From assembly GCF_028290025.1 (NCBI RefSeq), contig NZ_JAQGKQ010000088.1:62001-126000 (forward strand): a stretch of DNA of 64,000 nt, in the 5' to 3' direction. This document shows positions 8,792 through 17,409 of this stretch, one piece after another. Made by a program: the position numbers and the translations under genes. How positions within the stretch are numbered: the stretch's first letter is position 1; every line of letters starts with the position of its first letter. The notes under the pieces were generated by a model that had not been told where the DNA came from, searched no databases, and saw only the letters and a program-made list of their open reading frames with translations. This DNA is from Cypionkella sp. Lineage in GTDB: Bacteria; Pseudomonadota; Alphaproteobacteria; Rhodobacterales; Rhodobacteraceae.

Positions 8792-9204
8792 TGGATTCCT
8801 TCCGGCTGTTGGGGGCCGCTTGTCGGGTTTCGGTTTGGCGATGGGTGAAAGCTAGAGCGGGGAGGGGCTTGGCTCAAGTTATTATTACGTGATCGGGAGG
8901 GGCGGGGTGGAGGATGCTGGAATTTTGATCAAGCGATCATGCGTTTTGCTGGCCTTAGCAGGGGCGTTTCACAGATCCGAGCACATTTGTTGCCAAACGA
9001 GCTTCCCCACGGGAAAACTTAGGGGAATGAGAGGGGGGTTTACCGTGAGGAAATCCTTGGCTAGGTTTGGCGTGAGCCCGTGTGATGCGCGGGATCTGCC
9101 ACAGCGCCTGTGCGGGGCTGCGGCTTGGCTGGAAGACCTGCCACGGCCTTTTCTTCCGTGGAACTCCGCTGGGCCGTCATTTTAACCGCAATAAGGGGCG
9201 TCTG
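8792..9204. other. divergent intergenic region
   Basis: 413 bases between the divergent PotD-like and desulfurase-like genes. Open frames here have no recognisable domain and no good ribosome site, so I treat it as promoter and leader sequence. No operator palindrome stood out. Confidence 0.5.
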
Positions 9205-10437
9205 ATGACCCAACTTGATCTGAACTTCGTGCGCAGCCAATTTCCGGCTTTTGACAGTGCTGTGCTCGAAAGCCATGCGTTTTTTGAGAATGCCGGGGGG
9301 TCGTATCCCTGCCGTCAGGTGGTGGACCGGCTGCATCGGTTTTACATGGATCGCAAGGTGCAGCCTTACGGCCCCTATCCGGGGGCGCAGGCGGGCGGGG
9401 CCGAGATGGATGAGGCGCGCGACCGTTTGGCGGGGCTGATGGGGGTGAAGGGCGAGCAGGTGTCGTTTGGGCCTTCGACGAGCGCGAATACTTACGTGCT
9501 GGCGCAGGCGGTGCGGCTTTGGTTGAAGGGTGCTAACGCGGCGATTGTAGTGACAAATCAGGACCATGAGGCGAACTCGGGCGTCTGGCGTCGGTTGGCT
9601 GATGAGGGCATTGAGGTGCGCGAGTGGCAGATTGATCCGCAGACCGGGAGTTTGGACCCGGCTGGGCTGAAGGCGTTGTTGGCGGATGGTAAGGTGCGAT
9701 TGGTGTGTATGCCGCATTGCTCCAACGTTGTGGCAGAGATCAACGATGTGGCCAGTTTGTCGGCGATGGCTAGGGCTGCGGGGGCGCGTGTTGTGGTCGA
9801 TGGGGTGTCTTATGCGCCGCATGGGCTGCCGGATTTTGCGGCGCTTGGCTGCGATGTGTATTTGTATTCAGCTTATAAAACCTATGGGCCGCATCAGGGG
9901 ATAATGGTGATTTCCGAGGAGTTTGGCGCGGAATTGCCAGCGCAGGGGCATTATTTCAATGCGGGTAGCTTGTACAAACGTTTCACGCCTGCGGGGCCGG
10001 ATCATGCGCAGATCGCGGCTTGTGCCGGGATGGCGGACTATATTGACGCGTTGCATGGGCATCATTTTGGAGCCGAGGCGGATGCGGCGCAGCGGAACCG
10101 GGCGGTGCATGATTTGATGCGAAGCCATGAGGTGGCGGTGATGGCACCGCTGTTAAATTATTTGGGCGCGCGCAACGATCTGCGGTTGATCGGACCTCGG
10201 GCGGCAGAGGCTCGGGCGCCGACGGTGGCGGTGGTGTTGGATCGGGCGGCAGAGCCGGTGTCAGAGGCGTTGGGGCGCGAGGGGATCGCCTGTTGGGCGG
10301 GCGATTTCTATGCGGTGCGACCGTTGACTGCGATGGGGGTGGACTTAGAGCAGGGTGTGCTGCGGATGTCGCTGGTGCATTACACCAGCGCGGCGGAGGT
10401 GGCGCAGTTGATCGCGGCGCTGGACCGGGTGCTGTAG
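9205..10437 (+). CDS. cysteine desulfurase-like PLP enzyme
   Basis: The ATG at 9205 has AAGGGGCG upstream and fits the family N-terminus FVRSQFPAF; a longer in-frame start at 9082 reads through unlikely sequence. It gives 410 residues of aminotransferase class V. The PLP lysine is in YLYSAYKTYGPHQG near residue 225, with the PLP-binding HCSNVVAEIND near 172 and FENAGGSYPC near the start. It belongs to the NifS-like group of unproven substrate. No Fe-S scaffold gene is adjacent. The fold is certain; desulfurase activity is inferred. Confidence 0.85.
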   Translation: MTQLDLNFVRSQFPAFDSAVLESHAFFENAGGSYPCRQVVDRLHRFYMDRKVQPYGPYPGAQAGGAEMDEARDRLAGLMGVKGEQVSFGPSTSANTYVLAQAVRLWLKGANAAIVVTNQDHEANSGVWRRLADEGIEVREWQIDPQTGSLDPAGLKALLADGKVRLVCMPHCSNVVAEINDVASLSAMARAAGARVVVDGVSYAPHGLPDFAALGCDVYLYSAYKTYGPHQGIMVISEEFGAELPAQGHYFNAGSLYKRFTPAGPDHAQIAACAGMADYIDALHGHHFGAEADAAQRNRAVHDLMRSHEVAVMAPLLNYLGARNDLRLIGPRAAEARAPTVAVVLDRAAEPVSEALGREGIACWAGDFYAVRPLTAMGVDLEQGVLRMSLVHYTSAAEVAQLIAALDRVL

Positions 10438-10479
10438 CTGCCGATGAAAGTGGGGGCTTTGCGCCCCCGCTGCGACTTT

Positions 10480-10513
10480 CCGCAGGATATTTTCCCACAA
10501 AGGATGAACTTTT
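10480..10513 (+). repeat. degenerate copy of the GGATATTT...GATGAA dispersed repeat
   Basis: Just after the desulfurase-like gene, GCAGGATATTTT followed by CCCACAAAGGATGAAC matches the pattern of the dispersed repeats at 27,380-27,412 and 30,856-31,055. It may be an intergenic repeat family. Confidence 0.45.
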
Positions 10514-10563
10514 GATCTGATCAGGCGTTTGCCGCGTAAGCGTTTGAAACAGTATGGGATGTT

Positions 10564-11985
10564 ATGCCAGATCAGCCTTTGATTTTGTGGTTTCGCCGGG
10601 ATTTCCGGCTTTCGGATCATGCTATGCTTACGGCGGCTGTGGCCTCGGGGCGGCCGTTGCTGCCGGTTTTCGTGCTGGACGCTCAGGCGGAAAGTCTGGG
10701 GGCCGCGCCGAAGTGGCGGTTGGGGCTGGCGCTGGAGCGGTTTGCACAGAGCCTTGAGGCATTGGGCCAGCGGCTGATTTTGCGGCGTGGCGATGCGCTG
10801 GAGGTTTTGCAGGGTTTGGTCGTCGAAACGGGTGCGGCGGGGGTGATCTGGCAGCGGATGTATGACCCGCAAGCCGTTGAGCGCGACACGGCGGTGAAGG
10901 CGGCGCTGAAGGCTGAGGGTCTGGTGGCGGAGAGTTTTCCCGGCGCGTTGCTTATTGAGCCTTGGGAAGTCGAAACCGGGCAGGGCGGCTATTACAAGGT
11001 TTATACGCCGTTCTGGAAAGCGGTTTCTGCACGTGGGTTTGCAGAGCCACTGGCTGCGGTGACGCGTTTGCGCGCGCCTGCGGTCTGGCCTGAGTCGGAT
11101 GATTTGGCCGATTGGCGGCTTGGAGCTGCGATGCAGGGTGGGGCGGCGGTGTGTTTGCCGTATCAACGGGTCGGTGAAGCCAAGGCATTGGCGCGATTGG
11201 ACGAGTTTATTGAGGGTTCGGTAGATCGCTACAAGGTGGCGCGGGATTTTCCGGGGCAAGCTGGCGCGACCTCGGGGCTTTCGGAGAACCTCGCCTGGGG
11301 TGAGATTGGGCCTCGGACGATTTGGGCTGCGGGGCTGCGGGCCATGCATCAGGGTGATGCGGGGGCGGAGCATTTCGGCAAGGAACTGGTCTGGCGCGAA
11401 TTTGCCTATCATCTGATGCACCATTCGCCGCAAATTCTGACGCAAAGCTGGCGTGAGGGCTGGAATGATTTCCCGTGGCGGGGTGATAATGCGCAAGCCG
11501 AGGCGTGGCGGCGCGGTATGACTGGCGAGCCATTGGTCGATGCGGCGATGCGTGAAATGTTTGTCACCGGGCGGATGCACAACCGGGCGCGGATGGTGGT
11601 GGGGTCATATCTGACCAAACATCTGATGACAGATTGGCGAGTTGGGCAGGCGTGGTTTGCAGAGTGCTTGACGGATTGGGATCCGGCCTCAAACGCGCTC
11701 GGCTGGCAATGGGTGGCAGGATGCGGGCCAGATGCCGCACCCTATTTCCGCATTTTTAATCCAGCTGGACAGGCAGAGAAATTTGACAGTGAGGGCGATT
11801 ATCGGCGACGCTGGATTGCTGAGTTAAGTGTGAGTCCCAGCGCAGAGGCAAAGAGCTTTTTCGACGCAGTGCCGCGCAGTTGGCGGATGGATGGTAAAGC
11901 CTATCCAGCGCCGATTGTTGGTTTGGCCGAAGGGCGCGCGCGGGCTTTGGCCGCCTATGCCAAAAGCCGTGGGGCTGCGGCATGA
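10564..11985 (+). CDS. phrB: deoxyribodipyrimidine photolyase
   Basis: 473 residues of the cryptochrome/photolyase family, which repairs cyclobutane pyrimidine dimers with blue light. The N-terminal antenna domain starts LILWFRRDFRLSDHAML. The C-terminal FAD domain has KELVWREFAYHLM and the signature HNRARMVVGSYLTKHL, followed by WQWVAGCGPDAAPYFRIFNP. Length is normal. The class I CPD type is most likely by these motifs. The stop overlaps a possible start of cfa, so the gene leads a repair/stress run phrB-cfa-trgA-trgB. Confidence 0.94.
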   Translation: MPDQPLILWFRRDFRLSDHAMLTAAVASGRPLLPVFVLDAQAESLGAAPKWRLGLALERFAQSLEALGQRLILRRGDALEVLQGLVVETGAAGVIWQRMYDPQAVERDTAVKAALKAEGLVAESFPGALLIEPWEVETGQGGYYKVYTPFWKAVSARGFAEPLAAVTRLRAPAVWPESDDLADWRLGAAMQGGAAVCLPYQRVGEAKALARLDEFIEGSVDRYKVARDFPGQAGATSGLSENLAWGEIGPRTIWAAGLRAMHQGDAGAEHFGKELVWREFAYHLMHHSPQILTQSWREGWNDFPWRGDNAQAEAWRRGMTGEPLVDAAMREMFVTGRMHNRARMVVGSYLTKHLMTDWRVGQAWFAECLTDWDPASNALGWQWVAGCGPDAAPYFRIFNPAGQAEKFDSEGDYRRRWIAELSVSPSAEAKSFFDAVPRSWRMDGKAYPAPIVGLAEGRARALAAYAKSRGAAA

Positions 11986-12005
11986 CGTTTTGGTTGGAGG
12001 GACAG

Positions 12006-13217
12006 ATGGACGTTTTGACATCAACCAAGGGTCAATCCGAGCTGCCGCGATACTTCGCGGCGGTGTTCGAGATGGCCAAAAAGCTGAAAAAGGGCCGGAT
12101 GGATTTCGTGTTGCCAGACGGGCGGCGGTTTCGGGTCGAAGGCCCAGAGGCCGGCCCGGTGGCAGAGATCGAGGTGCATGACGCCGATCTGTTTGCGCGG
12201 CTGATCCGGGAGGGCGATCTGGGGTTCTGCGAGGCTTATGTCGAAGGTGGCTGGTCCACGCCCGATCTGATGGCGTTCATGGATCTGGTGCACGAGGGCA
12301 ACGGCGAGGTCTATGACGCCTTCCCCGGCATGGCGTTGGTGCAGGCCTATGAGCGGTTTCGGTTCTGGCTGCAATCAAACTCCAAACGCCAAGCCCGCAA
12401 GAATATCGCGCGTCACTATGATCTGGGCAACGACTTTTACCAGTTGTGGCTGGACGAAAGCATGACCTATTCGGCGGGGATTTACCGCACCGGGCAAGAA
12501 AGTCTGGAGACCGCGCAGGCGCAGAAATATGCCTCAATGGTCGATCAGATGGGGGTGAAGCCCGGCGATCATGTGCTGGAAATCGGCTGCGGTTGGGGTG
12601 GTTTTGCGGAATATGCCGCGAAGGAACGTGGTTTGCGGGTCACGGCTTTGACGATCAGTCAGGCGCAACACGATTACGCCGTGGCACGGATGCAACGGTT
12701 GGGGCTGTCTGACCTCGTGGAAATCAAGCTGCAAGACTACCGCGACGAGACCGGGCTTTACGACGGCATCGCCAGTATTGAGATGTTCGAGGCGGTGGGT
12801 GAGAAGTATTGGCCGGTGTATTTTGACACCGTGCGCAACCGCCTGAAACCGGGGCGCAGTGCGACTTTGCAGGTGATTACCGTGCATGAGGCTCGGTTTG
12901 AGGCTTACCGTAAAGCCGTTGATTTTATTCAGAAATACATTTTTCCGGGCGGGATGCTGCCCAGCCCATCGGTGCTGCGGCGGGAAGCTGAACGGGCTGG
13001 GCTGCGGGTGAAAAACTCCATCGAGTTTGGCAAAAGCTATAGCCAGACCTTGCGGCGTTGGTATGACAGTTTCAACGCGCGCTGGGCGGAAGCGTCGGGT
13101 TTGGGGTTTGATGAGCGGTTTCGGCGGATGTGGAACTTTTATCTCTGCTCTTGTGCTGGCACGTTTGAGGGCGGAAACTGCGATGTAACGCAGATCACGC
13201 TGACCCGGCCCAATTGA
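12006..13217 (+). CDS. cfa: cyclopropane-fatty-acyl-phospholipid synthase family protein
   Basis: GGAGGG lies 4 bases before the ATG at 12006, favouring this start over the ATG at 11982 that overlaps the phrB stop. It gives 403 residues. It transfers a methylene group from SAM onto unsaturated acyl chains in membrane phospholipids. The core shows HYDLGNDFYQLWLDESMTYS, SAM motif I VLEIGCGWGGFAEYAA near residue 190, and FIQKYIFPGGMLPS near 310, with YLCSCAGTFEGG at the end. These match Cfa. The product could be another SAM-modified fatty acid. Confidence 0.92.
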   Translation: MDVLTSTKGQSELPRYFAAVFEMAKKLKKGRMDFVLPDGRRFRVEGPEAGPVAEIEVHDADLFARLIREGDLGFCEAYVEGGWSTPDLMAFMDLVHEGNGEVYDAFPGMALVQAYERFRFWLQSNSKRQARKNIARHYDLGNDFYQLWLDESMTYSAGIYRTGQESLETAQAQKYASMVDQMGVKPGDHVLEIGCGWGGFAEYAAKERGLRVTALTISQAQHDYAVARMQRLGLSDLVEIKLQDYRDETGLYDGIASIEMFEAVGEKYWPVYFDTVRNRLKPGRSATLQVITVHEARFEAYRKAVDFIQKYIFPGGMLPSPSVLRREAERAGLRVKNSIEFGKSYSQTLRRWYDSFNARWAEASGLGFDERFRRMWNFYLCSCAGTFEGGNCDVTQITLTRPN

Positions 13218-13233
13218 TCCGGCCCAATTGATC
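13206..13233. repeat. 14-bp tandem duplication across the cfa stop codon
   Basis: CGGCCCAATTGATC occurs twice in tandem at 13206-13219 and 13220-13233. The first copy contains the cfa stop codon, so the second is an untranslated duplicate. It looks like a recent replication-slippage event. Confidence 0.8.
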
Positions 13234-13346
13234 CGGCCGGGATCGTAACGCTGAAGGTGATTGTCCCGCGTGGGCTGCGCATGTTGTTTTAAAAGGCTCC
13301 AATTTAGCGGCCCAACTCGTAAGGCCCCAACGCATAAAGGACCGCC

Positions 13347-13787
13347 ATGCCGACTGCCTCAAAACTTGCCGCAGCGATTGCGTTTGCTTTGCTGGGGTTT
13401 ATTGCCGCGCAGACCTTTGTGAAGCATCTGCCGGAAGGAACGCCGCTGGGGCATTTTCGCGAAATTACCGCAGCGATTGGCTTTGCGGTCGGTTGGTTCG
13501 TGATGGGAAAGTTGACTCGGAAGGGTTACCGTGAGGCGGTCAACTCCGGGTTGCTGACGGCTTTAGTCTTGGTATTTTGGGTGCTGCTGGCGTTCGCGAT
13601 TTACCTGATGGTAAAGAAATCGATGCATATGATGTATGATGGCCCGATGGAGGCCGTGTTGGGGATTTTCGAGTTGATGTTTGATTATGGAAAAATGTTG
13701 GTAACGCCGGACATGCTCGGGGTGATTTTGGGCGGTGGCGTGCTGGCGGGGTTTGTCTCGGAGTGGGCGGGGAAACGTTGGTCGTGA
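13347..13787 (+). CDS. trgA: TrgA-family membrane protein (tellurite resistance)
   Basis: 146 residues with about four hydrophobic segments: LAAAIAFALLGFIAAQTF, ITAAIGFAVGWFVMG, LLTALVLVFWVLLAFAIYLM and MLGVILGGGVLAGFVS. The pattern and the pairing with a TrgB-like gene match TrgA, described with TrgB in Rhodobacter tellurite resistance. An AAAGGA site precedes the start. Its last codons overlap the trgB start, so the two are coupled. The molecular mechanism is not known. Confidence 0.85.
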   Translation: MPTASKLAAAIAFALLGFIAAQTFVKHLPEGTPLGHFREITAAIGFAVGWFVMGKLTRKGYREAVNSGLLTALVLVFWVLLAFAIYLMVKKSMHMMYDGPMEAVLGIFELMFDYGKMLVTPDMLGVILGGGVLAGFVSEWAGKRWS

Positions 13788-14908
13788 CGCGTCCTTATTT
13801 TTTCTTCGGTATTTTACGGCATCTGCCGTTGCTGGAAGTTGTGTTGGGCCGACCCGTGCAAGTTCAGACGGCTTGGCTGGCCGATCACGCTTTGTATTGG
13901 ACGCGGGATGGCAGCTTTCCGGTGATGCTGTATCGTCCCGGCGAGCAGGCAGAGGGGGTTTTGCGTGAGGGACAATCCGCGTCCGATGTGGATCGGTTGG
14001 ATTTCTTTGAAGGCGGCTTTGGCTTTTCTGCGCATCCGGTTCAGGTGATACGGGGCGGTGAGCCCGTTGACGCGCAAATTTTTCGGCCGGAGCCGTTCGG
14101 GATACCGACAGACTTGGGGCCGGCGTGGCGGCTGGAAAATTGGCAGCAGCGTTTTGGTGCTGAATATGAGGCGATGGCGCGGGATTATCTGGCGCAGTTC
14201 GGGCTGAAACCGCCGCGTGCGGTGGCCGCGCGGTTTGAGCAGATTTTGACGCGTGGGGCGTCGCGGGTGCGGGCCGCGCAGGCAGCGCCGACCGAATTGC
14301 GCCATCACACCGTTGCGGGTGACGTGGCGGTGGCGGCGTTGCGTGAACCTTACGCGCGGTTTTTCGCGATGGAGGAAATCGACGTCAGCTTTCGGCGGTT
14401 TGATGGCAGCATGAGCCCGCAGGTGACGCGGGCGGGGTTTATTGCCTGCGATGCCGTGACCGTGCTGCCCTATGACCCTGTGCGCGACCGGGTGCTGGTG
14501 GTCGATCAGTTTCGCACCGGGCCATATCTGCGCGGCGATCCGCAACCGTGGCAGATTGAGGCGATTGCCGGGCGTATTGATCCGGGGGAAACTCCGGTTG
14601 AGGCGGCGCGGCGCGAGGCGGTGGAAGAAGCCGGGTTGGTACTGGCAGATCTGCTGCCGGTGGCCAGCTATTATCCGTCGCCGGGGTGTTCTGCGGAGTA
14701 TTTGTATTCGTTCGTGGCAGTTACCGATCTGCCGGATGCAGTCGCCGGGGTGTTCGGCGTAGAGGGCGAGGCCGAGGATATTCGCGGCCATCTTATCAGC
14801 TTTGATCGGATGATGGAGTTGGTGGCGTCGGGTGAGATTTCTAACGCGCCAACGGTTTTAACGGCGTTTTGGTTGGCGCAGAATAGGGCTAGGTTGCGCG
14901 AGACCTGA
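13784..14908 (+). CDS. trgB: TrgB-like gamma-glutamylcyclotransferase/Nudix fusion
   Basis: The chosen start is GTG at 13784, overlapping the trgA stop (GTGA); an earlier GTG at 13763 is also possible. It gives 374 residues. The N-terminal AIG2/gamma-glutamylcyclotransferase-like domain has the motif FFFGILRHL. From about residue 230 there is a Nudix hydrolase with a complete box: GRIDPGE, then seven residues, then REAVEEAGL. The Nudix part resembles ADP-ribose pyrophosphatases. The two-domain fusion next to trgA matches TrgB; how it protects from tellurite is unknown. Confidence 0.87.
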   Translation: MTRPYFFFGILRHLPLLEVVLGRPVQVQTAWLADHALYWTRDGSFPVMLYRPGEQAEGVLREGQSASDVDRLDFFEGGFGFSAHPVQVIRGGEPVDAQIFRPEPFGIPTDLGPAWRLENWQQRFGAEYEAMARDYLAQFGLKPPRAVAARFEQILTRGASRVRAAQAAPTELRHHTVAGDVAVAALREPYARFFAMEEIDVSFRRFDGSMSPQVTRAGFIACDAVTVLPYDPVRDRVLVVDQFRTGPYLRGDPQPWQIEAIAGRIDPGETPVEAARREAVEEAGLVLADLLPVASYYPSPGCSAEYLYSFVAVTDLPDAVAGVFGVEGEAEDIRGHLISFDRMMELVASGEISNAPTVLTAFWLAQNRARLRET

Positions 14909-14927
14909 GGGCCTCGCGCCTAGGAGT

Positions 14928-16088
14928 TTACAGCGCCAATTTGGTCCAAGCACCGTTTTTTCCGGAAGATCGCACGCAGGCATCGACAAAAGCTACGCCT
15001 TCCAAGCCTTCTTTAAGCCCCGGAAAGCTGACGGCGCTCTCGAGTGGCGTGCCATCGCGGCGGGCAATAATGGCGCGACCGGCTTCGGAATAGATATTGG
15101 CGAAGCCTTCAAGGTAGCCCTCGGGGTGGCCGGGGGGAATGCGCGTCAGGCGAGCGGCGGCGTCGCCTGTGCCTGCACCGCCACGAGTCAGGCGGTAGCG
15201 GGGGGCGCCGATGGGGGTGACCCAGAGGTAATTTGGGTTCTCTTGTTCCCACTCAATACCTGCTTTGGTGCCATAAATCCGCAGACGCAGGCCGTTTTCC
15301 TGACCTGCAGCGACTTGGCTGCACCACAGCATCCCCCGCGCGCCAGAGTTGTAGCGCAGCAGAACATGGGCGTTGTCATCAACTCGGCGGCCGGGGACGA
15401 AGCTTTGCAGGTCGGCGGCGAGTTCGGCGAGGGTAAGGCCGCTCACGAAATTCGCAAGGTTGAAGGCGTGGGTGCCAATGTCGCCGGTGGAGCCTCCGGC
15501 CCCCGAACGCGCCGGATCGGTGCGCCATTCGGCTTGTTTGTTATCGACCTCATGCGCCAGCCAGTCTTGCGCGTATTCGACTTGCACAAGGCGAATATCG
15601 CCCAAATCGCCAGCCTCAACCATCGCCTTGGCTTGGCGGATCATCGGATAGCCAGTGTAATTATGGGTCAAAGCGAAGACCACGCCGGACGCCTCAGCGG
15701 CTTTCGCCAGCTTTTTCGCCTCGGCCAGTGTCGCGGTCAGCGGTTTGTCGCAGATCACATGGATGCCGCGTTTCAGAAACTCCAAAGCGACGGGGGCGTG
15801 CATGTGGTTGGGGGTGACGATCGCCACCGCCTCAATCCCGTCTTTGCGGCGGGCTTCTTTCTGCGCCATTTCGGCAAAAGAGCCGTAGCTGCGCGCCACG
15901 CCAAGGTCCGCGGCAGAGGCGGCGGAGCGTTCGGGGTCGGAGGAAAACGCGCCCGCCACCAGTTCATATTGATCGTCAATGCGGGAGGCGATGCGGTGAA
16001 CTGCACCGATGAAAGCGCCGCGTCCGCCGCCGACCATGCCAAGACGGATGCGGGGGCTGCGGGCGGTGTGGGCTGCGGTGATTGTCAT
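14928..16088 (-). CDS. Gfo/Idh/MocA-family oxidoreductase
   Basis: 386 residues. The N-terminal Rossmann fold shows GMVGGGRGAFIGAVHR for NAD(P), and CDKPLTATLAEA carries the EKP-type catalytic lysine. The C-terminal alpha/beta dimerisation domain includes GSTGDIGTHAFNLANF with the usual His. Such enzymes oxidise sugar or cyclitol hydroxyls. It is the last gene of the leftward arm (LacI, isomerase, small protein, this gene) and overlaps the small gene by 4 bases. With a second homologue at 26.2 kb it probably acts on the sugar released from the imported glycoside. Confidence 0.9.
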   Translation of the reverse strand: MTITAAHTARSPRIRLGMVGGGRGAFIGAVHRIASRIDDQYELVAGAFSSDPERSAASAADLGVARSYGSFAEMAQKEARRKDGIEAVAIVTPNHMHAPVALEFLKRGIHVICDKPLTATLAEAKKLAKAAEASGVVFALTHNYTGYPMIRQAKAMVEAGDLGDIRLVQVEYAQDWLAHEVDNKQAEWRTDPARSGAGGSTGDIGTHAFNLANFVSGLTLAELAADLQSFVPGRRVDDNAHVLLRYNSGARGMLWCSQVAAGQENGLRLRIYGTKAGIEWEQENPNYLWVTPIGAPRYRLTRGGAGTGDAAARLTRIPPGHPEGYLEGFANIYSEAGRAIIARRDGTPLESAVSFPGLKEGLEGVAFVDACVRSSGKNGAWTKLAL

Positions 16089-16342
16089 CGTTTAAGTCCA
16101 TCCAATAAGATGTTTGTAAAAATTCCACTACCCGGGTGCATGCGGATACCCCATGATGGATTTCCCCTTAGAAATTTAGCTGCGTCGCTAACAGTATCAA
16201 AGTTTCGGGCTTTGGTTGCATCATTGCAGCTTGGGGGAAAACATTTGAATCCAGCCGACTTTCCGTCGATGCCCTTGATTTTTCCTTTGACAAAGTAGGC
16301 ATCTACTCGATTGCCATTTTTGTCTGTCGCGGTGATCGCCAT
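16085..16342 (-). CDS. 85-residue protein of unknown function
   Basis: The frame starts MAITATDKNGNRVDAYFVKG, 2 bases after the stop of the isomerase gene, and its stop overlaps the dehydrogenase start (ATGA). The coupling argues that it is real. It has no signal peptide, membrane segment or motif I recognise; two cysteines lie in FKCFPPSCN. The sequence is noticeably more A/T-rich than its neighbours, which suggests a recent insertion of a small gene into the sugar operon. Confidence 0.6.
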   Translation of the reverse strand: MAITATDKNGNRVDAYFVKGKIKGIDGKSAGFKCFPPSCNDATKARNFDTVSDAAKFLRGNPSWGIRMHPGSGIFTNILLDGLKR

Positions 16343-16344
16343 GA

Positions 16345-17406
16345 TTACTCCAATCCCAACATGCGGCGGTTGGCGGCGCGGTCGGTGCCTGCGTCGGCGA
16401 AATCGTCGAAGGCTTTTTCGGTGACGCGGATGATATGGGCATCGACAAACGCCGCACCCTCGCGCGCGCCGTCTTCGGGGTGCTTGATGCAGCATTCCCA
16501 TTCGACCACAGCCCAGCCGTCAAAGCCGTATTGCGTCAGTTTCGAGAAGATGCCGCCGAAATCGACTTGGCCATCGCCCAAGCTGCGGAAGCGGCCTGCG
16601 CGGTTGATCCACGACTGGAAGCCGCCGTAAACGCCTTGGCGGCCTGTTGGGTTAAGCTCGGCATCCTTGACGTGGAACATCTTGATGCGCTCGTGGTAGA
16701 TGTCGATATGTTCAAGGTAATCAAGGTGTTGCAGAACGTAATGGCTCGGGTCGTATAGCATGTTGGCGCGGGGGTGGTTGTTCACACGCTCCAGAAACAT
16801 CTCAAATGAGACGCCGTCATGCAGGTCTTCGCCGGGGTGAATCTCGTAACATAGGTCAATGCCGCAGGCGTCGGCGTGGTTTAGCAAAGGCGTCCAGCGA
16901 CGGGCGAGTTCGTCAAAAGCTTCCTCGACCAGACCTGCGGGGCGTTGTGGCCATGGGTAAAGGTAAGGCCAAGCCAGCGCGCCCGAGAAGGTGGCATGGG
17001 CGGTAAGGCCGAGGTTTTTAGAGGCGGTCAGGGCTTTGGTCACCTGATCGACCGCCCATTCTTGCCGGGCTTTCGGATTGCCGCGCACTTCCGGGGCGGC
17101 GAAACCGTCAAACTGGGTGTCATAGGCCGGATGCACCGCGACCAACTGGCCTTGCAAATGGGTGGAAAGCTCGGTGATCTCGACGCCATTTTCAGCGGCC
17201 ACACCTTTCAACTCATCGCAATAGGTCTTTGAGCTGGCGGCGCGGTCCAGATCAATCAGCCGTGCGTCCCATGTGGGGATTTGCACACCTTTATAGCCGT
17301 AATCGGCGGCCCATTTGGTGATGGCGGCAAAGCTGTTGAATGGGGCGGTATCGCCTGCGAATTGCGCCAGAAACAGCGCCGGTCCTTTGATCGTCTTCAT
17401 GGTCAC
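16345..17406 (-). CDS. sugar phosphate isomerase/epimerase (xylose isomerase-like TIM barrel)
   Basis: 353 residues of the AP-endonuclease-2-like TIM-barrel family. YKGVQIPTWDARLIDLD is near the N-terminus. Metal-ligand candidates are CYEIHPGEDLHDG (Glu), NMLYDPSHYVLQHLDY (Asp, His), MFHVKDAEL (His) and WAVVEWECC (Glu). The family isomerises or epimerises sugars or cyclitols, with Mn or Co. It lies between the LacI regulator and the dehydrogenase, so it likely acts with Gfo/Idh/MocA enzymes on an oxidised sugar. The exact substrate is unknown. Confidence 0.87.
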   Translation of the reverse strand: MTMKTIKGPALFLAQFAGDTAPFNSFAAITKWAADYGYKGVQIPTWDARLIDLDRAASSKTYCDELKGVAAENGVEITELSTHLQGQLVAVHPAYDTQFDGFAAPEVRGNPKARQEWAVDQVTKALTASKNLGLTAHATFSGALAWPYLYPWPQRPAGLVEEAFDELARRWTPLLNHADACGIDLCYEIHPGEDLHDGVSFEMFLERVNNHPRANMLYDPSHYVLQHLDYLEHIDIYHERIKMFHVKDAELNPTGRQGVYGGFQSWINRAGRFRSLGDGQVDFGGIFSKLTQYGFDGWAVVEWECCIKHPEDGAREGAAFVDAHIIRVTEKAFDDFADAGTDRAANRRMLGLE

Positions 17407-17409
17407 TCC

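Noticed and set aside
8889-9185. A 98-residue frame before the desulfurase-like gene
   Set aside because: No ribosome site, no domain; it lies in a divergent promoter region.
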